DNA of 64,000 nucleotides from NCBI RefSeq assembly GCF_042654985.1, contig NZ_JBHSMT010000004.1, positions 1-64,000 on the forward strand. Direction: 5' to 3'. The notes under the pieces were generated by a model. That model did not search any database. It was not told the origin of the DNA and was given only the letters and a program-made list of their open reading frames with translations. Source of the DNA: Paraherbaspirillum soli. Lineage in GTDB: Bacteria; Pseudomonadota; Gammaproteobacteria; Burkholderiales; Burkholderiaceae_D. Position numbers and translations under genes: made by a program. Shown here piece after piece: positions 8,965 through 18,800 of this stretch; position 1 is the first letter of the stretch, and each line of letters starts with the position of its first letter.

Positions 8965-8997
8965 GTGTCACTTGATTGTCATATTGTCCATGTAACA
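8965..8997 (+). promoter_or_regulatory. Pho-box-like motif upstream of ugpB
   Basis: GTGTCAC (8965-8971) and TTGTCAT (8976-8982) are spaced 11 bases start to start, the PhoB half-site spacing, and both resemble CTGTCAT. A weaker third element (TTGTCCA or TGTAACA) follows to 8997. It ends 25 bases before the ugpB start. PhoB control of ugp is established in Escherichia coli, which supports this reading. No single -10 box stands out. Confidence 0.5.
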
Positions 8998-9021
8998 TTC
9001 AAAAATTTTACGGGGTCCCTG

Positions 9022-10332
9022 ATGAAATTGAAATTCAAAGCGATAACTATCGCCTGCGCGCTTGCCACCATGGCTGCTTCGGCGCATGCGGCTACCGAAA
9101 TTTCCTGGTGGCATTCCATGTCCGGCGTGCTCGGCGACCGGGTCAATGCGCTGGCGGATGAATTCAATAAAAGTCAGTCCGAATACAAGGTAACCCCGGT
9201 CTTCAAGGGCGAATACGATCAAGCCATGGCGGCCGCGGTCGCGGCTTACCGCGCCGGAAATGCGCCCGACATCCTGCAAGTCTATGAAGTCGGCACCGCC
9301 ACCATGATGTATTCCAAAGGCGCCATCAAGCCGGTCTCGGAAGTGATGAAGCTGGCCGGCGAATCGTTCGACCCGGCGGCTTATGTGCCGGCCATCTCCG
9401 GTTATTACTCGGCGCCCAAAGGCGGCATGCTGTCGCTGCCGTTCAATAGCTCGACCACCGTGATGTTCTATAACAAGGACATGTTCGCCAAAGCCGGCCT
9501 CGACCCTAACAAGCCGCCGGTCACCTGGCAGGAAGTCGGCGCCAACGCCGCCAAGCTGAAAGCCAGCGGCGAGAAATGCGGTTACACCACAACCTGGCAA
9601 TCATGGGTGCAGCTGGAGTCTTTCTCGACCTGGCACAACGTCGAATTCGCATCCAGGAATAACGGCTTCGACGGCCTCGATGCCCGCCTGCGCTTCAACA
9701 GCCCGTTGCACGTCAAGCATATTGAAGACCTGGCCAATTGGGCCAAGCAAGGATATTTCACCTATGCCGGCCGTAAGGATCAGGCCACCGCCAAGTTCTT
9801 TGCCGGTGAATGCGGGATCTTGACCGGCTCGTCGTCCAGCTACGCCGATATCGCCAAAAACGCCAAATTCAAATTCGCGATGGCGCCGCTGCCGTATTAC
9901 AAGGATGCTCCGGGCGCGCCGCAAAACACCATGATCGGCGGCGCTTCGCTGTGGGTCATGGGCGGCAAGAAAAACGAGGAATACAAAGGCGTCGCCAAGT
10001 TCTTCAAATACCTGTCGCAGCCGGAAGTGCAAGCCAAGTGGCATCAGGAAACCGGCTATCTGCCGACCACCACCGCCGCCTATGAAATCACCAAGAAATC
10101 CGGTTTCTATGAGCGCAACCCGAGCACCGACGTGGCGGTGAAGCAGATGATCGTCAAGACCACCAGCAAGTCGCGCGGGATCCGCCTCGGCAACATGCCG
10201 CAGATCCGCACCATCATCGACGAAGAACTGGAAAACGTCTGGAACGGCAAGAAAACCGCGAAAGAAGCGCTCGATACTGCGGTAAAACGCGGCGATGAAC
10301 AGCTGGAACGGTTTGAGAAGGTCAACAAGTAA
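9022..10332 (+). CDS. ugpB: sn-Glycerol-3-phosphate-binding periplasmic protein
   Basis: A 436-residue solute-binding protein of the extracellular family 1 type, almost the length of E. coli UgpB (438). A signal peptide (about residues 1-22, ending SAHA) precedes TEISWWHSMSGVLGDRVN, the recognisable UgpB start. LPFNSSTTVMFYNKD and TTWQSWVQLESFS, typical of ligand-contact regions in UgpB, follow. It captures glycerol-3-phosphate or its diesters in the periplasm and delivers them to UgpAE. The ATG at 9022 was chosen because the open frame continues upstream but the signal peptide starts here. It is first in ugpBAEC. Confidence 0.9.
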   Translation: MKLKFKAITIACALATMAASAHAATEISWWHSMSGVLGDRVNALADEFNKSQSEYKVTPVFKGEYDQAMAAAVAAYRAGNAPDILQVYEVGTATMMYSKGAIKPVSEVMKLAGESFDPAAYVPAISGYYSAPKGGMLSLPFNSSTTVMFYNKDMFAKAGLDPNKPPVTWQEVGANAAKLKASGEKCGYTTTWQSWVQLESFSTWHNVEFASRNNGFDGLDARLRFNSPLHVKHIEDLANWAKQGYFTYAGRKDQATAKFFAGECGILTGSSSSYADIAKNAKFKFAMAPLPYYKDAPGAPQNTMIGGASLWVMGGKKNEEYKGVAKFFKYLSQPEVQAKWHQETGYLPTTTAAYEITKKSGFYERNPSTDVAVKQMIVKTTSKSRGIRLGNMPQIRTIIDEELENVWNGKKTAKEALDTAVKRGDEQLERFEKVNK

Positions 10333-10342
10333 TTAGCTTTGC

Positions 10343-10368
10343 CCTGCAGTGCTTGCTCGCACTGCAGG
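10343..10368 (+). promoter_or_regulatory. Hairpin between ugpB and ugpA
   Basis: CCTGCAGTGC and its exact complement flank a six-base loop, 10 bases after the ugpB stop. No T-tract follows. Such stem-loops behind binding-protein genes often stabilise the upstream message or reduce read-through; that role is inferred. Confidence 0.45.
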
Positions 10369-10385
10369 AATTCCCACTTTAGCTG

Positions 10386-10560
10386 GTAGGGCGGAAAAGC
10401 GCAGCCCTTGCAGGGCGCGTATCCGCTGGCAGGCGGATACCGTTCAGCAGGCGGATGGCATGCCATCCGAAACCCCTGCTTCACCCTTCCGCCACGTTGG
10501 ACACATCGAATGCATGTGGCACATCCATCGGCGGATAACGCTGCGCTCATCCGCCCTACG
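10386..10560. repeat. REPIN-like palindromic repeat, copy 2
   Basis: The longest copy, about 175 bases, lies between ugpB and ugpA, with GTAGGGCGGAAAAGCGCAGC at the left end and CTGCGCTCATCCGCCCTAC at the right. Its middle carries an additional pair of inverted segments (GTATCCGC...GCGGATAC). It sits inside the operon, ahead of the non-ATG start of ugpA. Confidence 0.7.
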
Positions 10561-10605
10561 AACGGTTGCGGAATTTGAACAGGCTCTGAATCAGAAAGTC
10601 CCATT

Positions 10606-11490
10606 TTGGAAAAACGCGCTCGCTTCAAATCTGCCTGCTTGCCATACGCACTGGTGGCGCCGCAGATCATTATTACCTTGTTATTTTTCGTCTGGCCCGC
10701 GGTCCAGGCCTTGTACCAGTCGATGCAGTTGCAGGACTCTTTCGGCGGGTATTCGGAATTCGTCTGGTTCGACAATTTCCGCACCCTGTTCAGCGACAGC
10801 ACCTACCTCGCCTCGTTCCAGACCACCGCGATTTTCTCGGTCCTGGTGGCCGGTTGCGGACTGTTGCTGTCGCTGCTGCTGGCCGCCTTCGCCGATCGCG
10901 TGATCAAAGGCGCGGCGCTGTATAAAACCTTCCTGATCTGGCCTTACGCCGTGTCGCCGGTGGTGGTCGGCGTGCTCTGGATGTTCTTGTTAAGCCCGAC
11001 CTTGGGCATCGTCGCCCACTGGCTGCATGCGATCGGGATTGACTGGGACCACGTGCTGAACGGGCGGCACGCAATGATATTGATCGTGATTGCGGCGATC
11101 TGGAAACAGGTCAGCTACAACTTCCTGTTCTTCCTGGCCGGCTTGCAATCGATTCCGAAATCGCTGATAGAGGCCGCCGCGATCGATGGCGCCGGTCCGG
11201 TCAAGCGCTTCACCAGCATCGTCTTCCCGCTGCTGTCGCCGACCACTTTCTTCCTGCTGGTGGTGAATATCGTCTACGCCTTTTTCGACACCTTCGCGAT
11301 TGTCGAGGCCACCACCCAGGGCGGCCCGGGCAAGGATACCGAGATCCTGGTCTTCAAGGTCTTCAACGATGGTTTCAAGGGTGGCGATCTGGGCGGCGCC
11401 GCCGCGCAATCGGTGGTGCTGATGACCATCGTCATCGTGCTGACCGTGGTGCAATTCAAATATGTTGAAAAGAAAGTGCAATACGCATGA
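10606..11490 (+). CDS. ugpA: Glycerol-3-phosphate ABC transporter permease UgpA
   Basis: A 294-residue inner-membrane permease matching UgpA in length (E. coli 295) and in its opening, LPYALVAPQIIITLLFFVWPA. Six hydrophobic segments are seen. The EAA loop that docks the ATPase reads EAAAIDGAGPVKRFTSIVFPLL. The start is TTG at 10606; no in-frame ATG nearby would keep the N-terminus, and the ribosome site is poor. ugpE begins 9 bases after the stop. With UgpE it forms the channel. Confidence 0.88.
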   Translation: MEKRARFKSACLPYALVAPQIIITLLFFVWPAVQALYQSMQLQDSFGGYSEFVWFDNFRTLFSDSTYLASFQTTAIFSVLVAGCGLLLSLLLAAFADRVIKGAALYKTFLIWPYAVSPVVVGVLWMFLLSPTLGIVAHWLHAIGIDWDHVLNGRHAMILIVIAAIWKQVSYNFLFFLAGLQSIPKSLIEAAAIDGAGPVKRFTSIVFPLLSPTTFFLLVVNIVYAFFDTFAIVEATTQGGPGKDTEILVFKVFNDGFKGGDLGGAAAQSVVLMTIVIVLTVVQFKYVEKKVQYA

Positions 11491-11499
11491 AAGTGACAA

Positions 11500-12351
11500 A
11501 TGATTGAACGTCGTCCCATCCTCGACCTGGTGAGCCATCTGGTGCTGATTCTCGGCGTCCTGATCATCGCGTTTCCGTTGTATATCGCGTTCGTGGCCAG
11601 CACGCAGACGGCGGAGCAGGCCGCCGCAGCGCCGCTGTCGCTGCTGCCCGGCACCCATTTGATCGAAAATTACGGCGCGCTGCTGACCCAAGGTGCATCG
11701 GGCAATGTTTCCGCACCGCCGGTCGGCCGCATGCTGTGGGTCAGCCTGGTGTCGGCGCTGGCGATTGCGATCGGCAAGATTTCGATTTCGATGCTGTCGG
11801 CATTTGCGATGGTGTATTTCCGTTTCCGCGGCCGCGCGCTGTTTTTCTGGATGATTTTCATCACGCTGATGTTGCCGGTCGAAGTGCGCATCACGCCGAC
11901 TTATCAGGTGGTGTCCGACTTCCACATGTTGAATAGTTACGCCGGATTGACGATGCCGCTGATTGCGTCGGCCACCGCGACTTTCCTGTTCCGGCAATTT
12001 TTCCTGACGGTGCCGGACGAGCTGGCGGAAGCGGCGCGGATCGATGGCGCAGGGCCGCTGCGTTTCTTCAAGGACGTCATCTGGCCACTGTCGCGCACCA
12101 ATGTCATCGCCTTGTTCGTGATCATGTTCATCTACGGCTGGAACCAGTATCTGTGGCCGCTGATGATCGCCACCAACCAGGACATGTACCCGATCGGGAT
12201 CGGCATCAAAACCCTGATCGCCGGCGGCGATTCGGCAGTCGAGTGGAACATGGTGATGGCCACCCTGGTGCTGGCGATGCTGCCGCCCGGTCTGGTGGTG
12301 GTGGTGATGCAAAAATGGTTTGTTAAAGGTTTGGTCGATTCCGAGAAATGA
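11500..12351 (+). CDS. ugpE: Glycerol-3-phosphate ABC transporter permease UgpE
   Basis: A 283-residue second permease subunit (E. coli UgpE 281). The first membrane segment follows MIERRPILDLVSHLVLILG. A MalG-type EAA loop reads EAARIDGAGPLRFFKDVIWPL, and YGWNQYLWPLMIAT is a hallmark of the UgpE/MalG group. It pairs with UgpA in the inner membrane. The ATG lies 9 bases after ugpA, and the ugpC start follows the stop by a single base, so translation is probably coupled. Confidence 0.9.
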   Translation: MIERRPILDLVSHLVLILGVLIIAFPLYIAFVASTQTAEQAAAAPLSLLPGTHLIENYGALLTQGASGNVSAPPVGRMLWVSLVSALAIAIGKISISMLSAFAMVYFRFRGRALFFWMIFITLMLPVEVRITPTYQVVSDFHMLNSYAGLTMPLIASATATFLFRQFFLTVPDELAEAARIDGAGPLRFFKDVIWPLSRTNVIALFVIMFIYGWNQYLWPLMIATNQDMYPIGIGIKTLIAGGDSAVEWNMVMATLVLAMLPPGLVVVVMQKWFVKGLVDSEK

Positions 12352-12352
12352 T

Positions 12353-13432
12353 ATGGCACAAGTACATCTACGCAACGTAAAAAAAGCATACGGCAAGGCC
12401 CCGAAAGCGGTCGATGTTATCCACGGCATTTCGATCGACATCGCCGACGGCGAATTCATTGTGATGGTCGGACCGTCCGGCTGCGGCAAATCGACGCTGC
12501 TGCGGATGGTGGCCGGCCTGGAAGAAATCACGGCCGGCGATATCGCCATCGGCGACCGCGTGGTGAACCAGCTGGAACCGAAGGACCGCGACATCGCGAT
12601 GGTGTTCCAGAACTATGCGCTGTACCCGCACATGAGCGTGTACGAGAACATGGCGTACGGCTTGAAAATCCGCGGCCTGGGCAAAGACGATATCGAAACC
12701 CGCGTGCAAAAGGCGGCCAAAATCCTGGAACTGGGCGCGCTGCTGCAACGCACCCCGCGTCAGCTGTCCGGCGGCCAGCGCCAGCGGGTGGCGATGGGTC
12801 GGGCAATCGTGCGCGAACCGGCGGTGTTCCTGTTCGACGAACCGCTATCCAACCTGGATGCCAAGCTGCGAGTCCAGATGCGGCTCGAGATCCAGAAGCT
12901 GCACCGCACGCTCGGCACCACCAGCCTGTACGTGACGCATGACCAGGTCGAGGCGATGACGCTCGGCCAGCGCATGATCGTCATGAACGGCGGCCGCGCC
13001 GAACAGATCGGCACCCCGGCCCAGGTGTACGCCAAGCCGGCCACCACTTTCGTCGCCAGCTTCATCGGCTCGCCGCCGATGAATCTGCTGCATGGAAAAC
13101 TGGCTGCGGATGGCAATAGCTTCGCGATGAACAATGCCGCGCCGCTGGCCCTGCCCGTCAACCACGGCGCAATCGCCGGCGCCGACTGCATTCTGGGCCT
13201 GCGCCCGGAACAACTGAAATTCGGTCAACCCGGTCTTTCGATGCAGGTGGAAATGGTGGAAGCGCTGGGCGCCGATTTGCTGGTGCATGCGTCGGTCGGC
13301 GATCAACTGCTGGTGATGCGGGTACCGGCCGCCACCGCAGTAACGGCCGGTCAGCAAATCAGCGCCGGCTTCGATCCGGCGGCGCTGCACTGGTTTGACC
13401 CGCAGACCACGCAGCGGATTGAGCTTGCTTAA
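12353..13432 (+). CDS. ugpC: Glycerol-3-phosphate ABC transporter ATPase UgpC
   Basis: A 359-residue MalK/UgpC-type ATPase. The Walker A motif is GPSGCGKST, the Q-loop VFQNYALYPHMSV, the signature LSGGQRQRVAMGRA, Walker B VFLFDEPLSNLDA and the H-loop VTHDQ. A C-terminal OB-type regulatory domain is present (GLRPEQLKFG). It energises import through UgpAE. The ATG at 12353 is chosen over an upstream frame extension. No ugpQ phosphodiesterase follows; the operon ends at a REPIN-like repeat. Confidence 0.92.
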   Translation: MAQVHLRNVKKAYGKAPKAVDVIHGISIDIADGEFIVMVGPSGCGKSTLLRMVAGLEEITAGDIAIGDRVVNQLEPKDRDIAMVFQNYALYPHMSVYENMAYGLKIRGLGKDDIETRVQKAAKILELGALLQRTPRQLSGGQRQRVAMGRAIVREPAVFLFDEPLSNLDAKLRVQMRLEIQKLHRTLGTTSLYVTHDQVEAMTLGQRMIVMNGGRAEQIGTPAQVYAKPATTFVASFIGSPPMNLLHGKLAADGNSFAMNNAAPLALPVNHGAIAGADCILGLRPEQLKFGQPGLSMQVEMVEALGADLLVHASVGDQLLVMRVPAATAVTAGQQISAGFDPAALHWFDPQTTQRIELA

Positions 13433-13456
13433 GGACTCGAACTCCTTCAAAAACAA

Positions 13457-13552
13457 GTAGGGCGGAAAAGCGCAGCGTCTTCCGCCGTTGGATGTGCCAC
13501 CTACGTTCGATGCATCCAAAACGGCGGATAACGCTACGCTCATCCGCCCTAC
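13457..13552. repeat. REPIN-like palindromic repeat, copy 3
   Basis: A 96-base inverted pair between ugpC and the convergent small gene. It begins GTAGGGCGGAAAAGCGCAGC and ends CTCATCCGCCCTAC. The last bases overlap the TAG stop of the minus-strand gene at 13549, so the element supplies or abuts that stop codon. Confidence 0.7.
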
Positions 13553-13806
13553 TTCTTGCGGGTTTTCTTGTTCTCTTCAAATTGCCCGCGTATCACATCG
13601 AACAGATTGTGCCTGTCGTCGGCCAGGTCGATGATGGCCTGCACCAGGTCATGCGTCATCTTGTTGTCTTTGGAAATCTCGCGCAGCGGCCGCAACAGCC
13701 GCCGCACTTCTTCCAGGCAGATCATGCCCAAGCGTGCGGCTTCCAGCGCTTCATCGAGGTAATCGGGACAGATAATTTTTTTGTCAGGCGTGATAGCGAA
13801 GGTCAT
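13549..13806 (-). CDS. Small conserved-looking protein, function unknown
   Basis: An 85-residue acidic-then-basic protein ending in a Lys/Arg-rich tail (ENKKTRKK). It is mostly helical by composition, with no membrane segment or signal. I do not recognise the family. The ATG at 13806 follows AAAGGAG at good spacing; a GTG start at 13944 would add 46 residues translated out of the structured element upstream and is unlikely. It is the first gene downstream of structured RNA copy 2, which may therefore be its leader or a nearby independent RNA. Confidence 0.7.
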   Translation of the reverse strand: MTFAITPDKKIICPDYLDEALEAARLGMICLEEVRRLLRPLREISKDNKMTHDLVQAIIDLADDRHNLFDVIRGQFEENKKTRKK

Positions 13807-13859
13807 ACGGGCTCCTTTAGTGGTTGGGGGAGGTAATTGAGCCGCGCTGTACCGGAATG

Positions 13860-14048
13860 GGAGGGCGGCGACAACAGGATGAGTAGACCGGCCCCAACAA
13901 TTACCCGTCTCGCCGGCAGCCCGAAGGCTTCCCACTATCGCCACCCAAAGAGGATGGAGATAGAGACGGACGAATAGGCCGCATGGCGCGGTCTATACAT
14001 GTTGGGAGACAGGCTACTCAGCCTGGTCCCTTCTTTATTCAGGGACAG
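13860..14048 (-). ncRNA. Candidate structured RNA, copy 2 (C4-like?)
   Basis: Second copy of the element at 275-456. The conserved parts include the GGGACCAGGCTG...CAGCCTGGTCCC-like arm near the 5' end, the AGACCGCGCCATGCGG segment and the AGCCTTCGGGCTGCCGG block. On the minus strand it leads into the 85-residue gene, whose start is about 54 bases past its end. It may be an independent RNA or a 5' leader. C4 identity is a guess; conservation between copies with an unchanged promoter is observed. Confidence 0.4.
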
Positions 14049-14054
14049 GGGCCG

Positions 14055-14083
14055 ACTATAAACTTTCTTTAGCGTTCCGGCAA
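14055..14083 (-). promoter_or_regulatory. Sigma70-type promoter of RNA copy 2
   Basis: TTGCCG (14078-14083) and TATAGT (14055-14060) on the minus strand, 17 bases apart, identical in sequence and spacing to the promoter of copy 1. Confidence 0.55.
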
Positions 14084-14337
14084 CAGTTGGTAGCTTGGGC
14101 TCCAAAGCCCAACATTTTCATCTCCGTCGCCACCAAACCTTGGGCTTTGAAGCCCGACGACTGCGAGGGCAACTGGCATACCCTTCCCCAGCATTTTTCC
14201 AAATCAGACAAGAGAGCACACGCAGCAAAACCAGAAATTTCTGGCACTCCTCAATATGCCATTACGCTAGCCTTTGCCGTTCGTAACGGAGATCGAACTA
14301 CATCATCGACTTCTGACACTTGGAGAAAGGCAGATGC

Positions 14338-15375
14338 ATGGATCCGATGGACAAATGGTGGCAGAACCGGCAAGCATGCACCACCGAATGGGATTTCAAG
14401 CGGTTGAAATGCCGTCGCTACGATGAAATCATGCGGTACGGGGGCTACTACATGTTCAACTACCACCCCGACGACGACACCCCTGCCAGCCGCGAGCGCA
14501 TGCGGTTTATCCAACAAAGCAATATGGAAAAACTCGGCAAAGCGCTGTATTACGGCGTGCAACGCCTGCCCGCCGCAGCCAGCGCCCAGGCGTTTGTGTT
14601 GACGGACCCGCGCAATCTGGCGATCGCCGCCGGGGTGTTGGCGCTGTGACTCGGTTCGCACGCCACGCCGATAGGCTGGATCGTCGACATCGCCATGGTC
14701 GGTGTCGGCGTGGTGGCGCTGGGTGCGACTGCGATGCAGGTTATCTCCTGTTTGCAACGTTTTGGCCAAGGGGTCATTGACGCCGAGGATGACAACGACT
14801 TGATCATGGCCGGCTTTGCTTTCAGCAATGCGGTGGTGCTGATCGGGATTGACGTCGTGCTCGCTATTTTGCTGAAGAAGGCGACGATCAAGGTCAGGAG
14901 GCCGGGGGCGGCAGAATCGAAACAAACTCCTGAAATAAAATTCATACCGCAGAAGCCGGTGGCGAAGACTCCGGCGAAGGAATTGTCAACAAAACCGGCG
15001 ACCGTGGCTGGAACGACAGGTAATGAAATAAGCATTTCAGGTTCAAAAATTCATTCTAAGTATCCTGACGGAACGTTAGTTATGGAAGGGCAACAGCCCG
15101 GGAAGATTACCGGACCATTGAAGGGTTCAGGAGGTAATACCATTTCGGAGCCGCATACCGTACTTCAATATGACACTTCCAATAGACGAATTTATAAAGG
15201 GCGAGAATATGGAAACGACGGGATTCCAATTCGCGATTTAGATTTCACGCATCCAACATTCCCGAATGGTACATTGAGGCCGAATCATACTGTCCCTGAA
15301 CAACATTTATATATACCGAATGATCCACTGAACCCGAAAGCTGGTTACAAGCGAGGACCGGGACAACCTTTTTAG
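14338..15375 (+). pseudogene. Polymorphic toxin gene with in-frame TGA (Ntox24-like tip)
   Basis: A 346-codon frame encoding a membrane-spanning pre-toxin region and a C-terminal toxin tip, broken by TGA at codon 104 (14647-14649). The paralogue at 39058-40134 has TGG (Trp) at this codon, and the frame resumes without shift, so this is a point nonsense mutation. The N-terminal 200 residues (DPRNLAIAAGVLAL...KKATIKVRRPGAAE) match the paralogue closely; such DPRNxAIAAG segments occur in polymorphic secreted toxins. The tip (about residues 240-345) is different and carries IRDLDFTHPTFPNG and NHTVPEQH, like the Ntox24-type nuclease fold (tentative). An immunity-type gene follows at once. A downstream start making the tip alone cannot be excluded. 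Confidence 0.7.
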
Positions 15376-15383
15376 GAAAAATA

Positions 15384-15761
15384 ATGAAACTATCAATTCC
15401 GGCTTGGAAAGCCAACAAATACCTCAGTCTCGAAGAAATACTTTTGGCAATTGGTGATTCATGTAAGCACTTGTACTGGTGTTTGCGTGTATTCGAGGCC
15501 TCTACTGAACCTGGCACGGATGCATTAAACGAAGTTAATCCTGAAAAGGCAATGAGCTATTCCAATTTACTCAATTTGGTTACACCAAAATTACAAATCA
15601 TAGATGGTGAAGCAACAGCTGGTGACGGAAATGTCAGCTCTGAAAGGCGTGTACTAATTCGAGCGGTAGATAGTACATCGTGGGACATAGAAACCAATAT
15701 TCCCGATGTAATAACGAAAATCAGGCAATCGTTCCCGGAAGCAGAGGAGATCAAGGAGTGA
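15384..15761 (+). CDS. Putative immunity protein for the Ntox24-like tip
   Basis: A 125-residue cytoplasmic protein beginning MKLSIPAWKANKYLSLEE, eight bases after the toxin stop, with AGGA ahead of the ATG. Size, position and lack of signal fit a cytoplasmic immunity protein. A damaged copy exists at 37601-38079 next to vgrG, where the matching toxin tip is absent. That is how orphan immunity genes look after toxin-tip replacement. The intact frame here, behind a broken toxin, suggests selection to keep protection. Confidence 0.65.
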   Translation: MKLSIPAWKANKYLSLEEILLAIGDSCKHLYWCLRVFEASTEPGTDALNEVNPEKAMSYSNLLNLVTPKLQIIDGEATAGDGNVSSERRVLIRAVDSTSWDIETNIPDVITKIRQSFPEAEEIKE

Positions 15762-15834
15762 GAAAAGGAAAGTCACGTTTTGTCTGACAATTTCCTGATT
15801 TAACGAAGAGAATTATCTGCAACCCGCCGTCAGA

Positions 15835-18800
15835 CTACGCTCCGGCCGCCGCGCCAACATCTTCCTGCCCATAGCCTTGCGCCAATTCCTCCATCGCGGC
15901 GATCAGCGCATCGCAGTCATCCCTGACTTTCTGGCTCACTGTCGCGCTGGATTTGAGTTCGGCCCGGATCCGCCCGGATAAGGCGTGGCTGGCGTCGGCG
16001 CCGAGAAAGCCGAGCACGCCCTCGATCCGGTGCAGGCGGTCGCGCACGCTGTCGACGCTGGCCTGGGCCAGGGCCGTGGTCAACAGCGCGATATCGTGGC
16101 GATAGTTGCTGAGATAAATTTGATGCACGGTTTGATTGCCATGCCTGGACATTTCGCCGCCATGCGGCGCCGACGCGCGGTACTGTTCCCCGGCAGCCGG
16201 CTCTGCACTGCCGCCGCGGCACTTTTCCCTGACCGTATTCAGCGCTTCATCGAGATGCTGTAGCGTCAACGGCTTGGTGATGCACAGGTCCATCCCGATT
16301 TCCATCGCAATCCACAACAGCTCGCGATCAACGCTGGAAGTGATGCCGATGATAGGCAGTTGCGGCGCCTGCAAACGCAAGCAACGCGTCAATTCCAGCC
16401 CATCCATCAACGGCATGTTGATGTCGGTAACGACCACATCGACTTCCCTGTCTTTCAGCTGCATCAATGCTTCGCGGCCATTGAGCGCGACGATCACGGT
16501 GCAACCCAGGCTTTGCAATTGTTCGGTCAGGATGTGCAGATTGACTGGATGGTCTTCCGCCAGCAATACCCGCAATCCCCGATGCGGGCGGATGCCGCCG
16601 GCGCTCCGTTCCGCCTCGGGCGCAACATGGCCGCTCTTGATGGCGCCGCATGCCTCAAGAATCGACAGCGTGATTTCACGCGGCGCCAGACTGGATACGC
16701 GCTGCTGCAGCGGCAGGATCGCAGCAGGCAGGCTGAGATAGCGGGCGATCGAAATGATGCCGGTATCAGGCGCCAGGCCGAGCAGTTTTTCATCCTGCAT
16801 GTCGGTAATCAGCAAGGCCTGCGGCGGCAGGCTATACGTTGGCAACATCTCAGGCCGGATGACGGTCACGATGCCGTCGAAATGGCGGCAGATGTCGATG
16901 ACCGAAGCGCTGATTTCCCGTTGACCGAACACTCCGTACAACAATCGCTCGCGCAAAGGCGCATGCAGCAGATCGAGAAAATCGACCCGGCTGTGATCAC
17001 GCTGCACCGGCAGCGTGAAGCTGAAGCAGGAACCAAGGCCAGGATCGCTGAACACAGTGATATCGCCGCCCATCAAGATCAGCAAACGCTTGCAGATGGC
17101 CAGTCCGAGGCCGGTGCCGCCGCCTTGGCGGAGTTGCGTGTGGTTGCCTTGAAAGAAAGGCTGGAACAGTTTCGACTGGTCGCGCTGACTGATGCCGACG
17201 CCGGAATCGATGACTTGGCCGCGCAGCAAAAGCTGCTCGCCATCCTCGCTATCCAACTCCAGCCGGATCTGGATCCGGCCCTGATCGGTGAACTTGACGG
17301 CGTTGTTGCACAGGTTGCTTAAAATCTGCTCGACCCGGACGTTCTCGAACAGCAGGTATTCCGGAATCGCGGGATCGACATGGAGGAACAGTTGAATCCC
17401 CTTCTTTTCGGCGACGATCGCATGCAATTTCGCCACCCTTTGCGCCACCGCTCGAATGCTGCCGGGACGCTTGAAAATCTCGATCTTGTCGGCTTCGATC
17501 TTGGAAAAATCCAGCACGCTGTTGATGATCAACAGCAAATTCTGCGCGGAATCCCAGACGCTGCTGACATATTCGCGCGACACCGGCGGCAACTCCATCC
17601 GCGACAGCAGTTCGATCCCGCCCAGCATGCCGTGCAGCGGCGTGCGCAACTCGTGACTGACCGATGCCAGGAAGGCCGACTTCGCTTGCTGCGCGCTTTC
17701 GGTCGCTTCCCTGGCGCGCTCCCAGCTCAATTCGGTCTGTTTGCGTTCGCTAATGTCGACAAACACGCAAATCTGCACATCCTGGTTGCGCAGCTGGCTT
17801 GGCGCATAGTAGGCGGACAGGAATTTGCTGCCCGCCGCCATTTCCAGCGACAGCTCCGCGCGCAGCAGCCTAGCGCCAGCGACCTCGACTTGATGCGCAT
17901 CGGCATGCGCTGCGAACAGTTGACGTTGCAGCGGCCCCAGCGCACCCACCCGCTCCGCCCCCAGCATCTCAGTCGCAGTATGATTTTGAATCAGCATGCT
18001 CAAGCCATCGCGGGCAAACACGCACAAGCCGATCGGCGCCGCATTGATCAGCGCTTCGGCAAAGCGTCTGGCTTCCACCAGTTCGGTCGATTGCCGCTCG
18101 GCCGGCTTGAACAGCCGTCGGTCGATCAAAAAATAGAGAGTTACCAGCCCGGCGCCGCACAGCAGCCACAACACGCCATACAGCAGCAACATCGCGCTCA
18201 GAGCGGACAGCAATTCGCCGATGGTGATCAGCGACACCAGCGTCCATTGGGTATTGCCCACTGTCTGCGACAGCGTGAGCAGATTGCCGACGCGGTGGAT
18301 CGCCAGCTGCCTGGCCTCCGGCCAGCTGGGGATCGCTTGTTGCAGCAGTTGCCGATGCTGCTTGTTTTCCGCGCTGTCCAACGGGTTGTTGCTGATGACA
18401 GCGCTACCGTCGCGCATGAAGACGCCGAACCGCCCATCCTTGGCCGCCGGCAGCGGGAATTGCGACAGCGGGATCGCGTGCGCATTCACCAGCCGCATCT
18501 CGCCCCCGCGAAACACGACCACCGCGTTGAGCACCGCCGGCTGGCCGAGCATGGGATCAGAGTAAGCGCCGCTCCAGAACGTATCGTTACGCAAGGTGGT
18601 GATCGGCAGCCGCTGCAAATTGCGAGAGACCTGATCGCATATCGGCTGAATGAACTGGCTGATCTGGCTGATGCCGCTTTTGCCTGCGGCCAGCATGACG
18701 GAAAACGCCGGCTGCACCGACAGCAGCCGGCAATCCGCAGTCAGTACGTAGCTATGTTCGATGTACTTGGCGAAAACGCGATTGTTATAACGCAGCAGGG

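Noticed and set aside
13807..13944. N-terminal extension of the small gene at 13549
   Set aside because: The extra 46 codons are translated from the structured element, start at GTG without a ribosome site, and the first copy of the element has a stop in the same frame.
14647..14649. TGA in the toxin gene as a selenocysteine codon
   Set aside because: The paralogue has Trp (TGG) at this place in a membrane segment, no SECIS-like hairpin follows, and no Sec machinery is seen. A nonsense mutation explains it.
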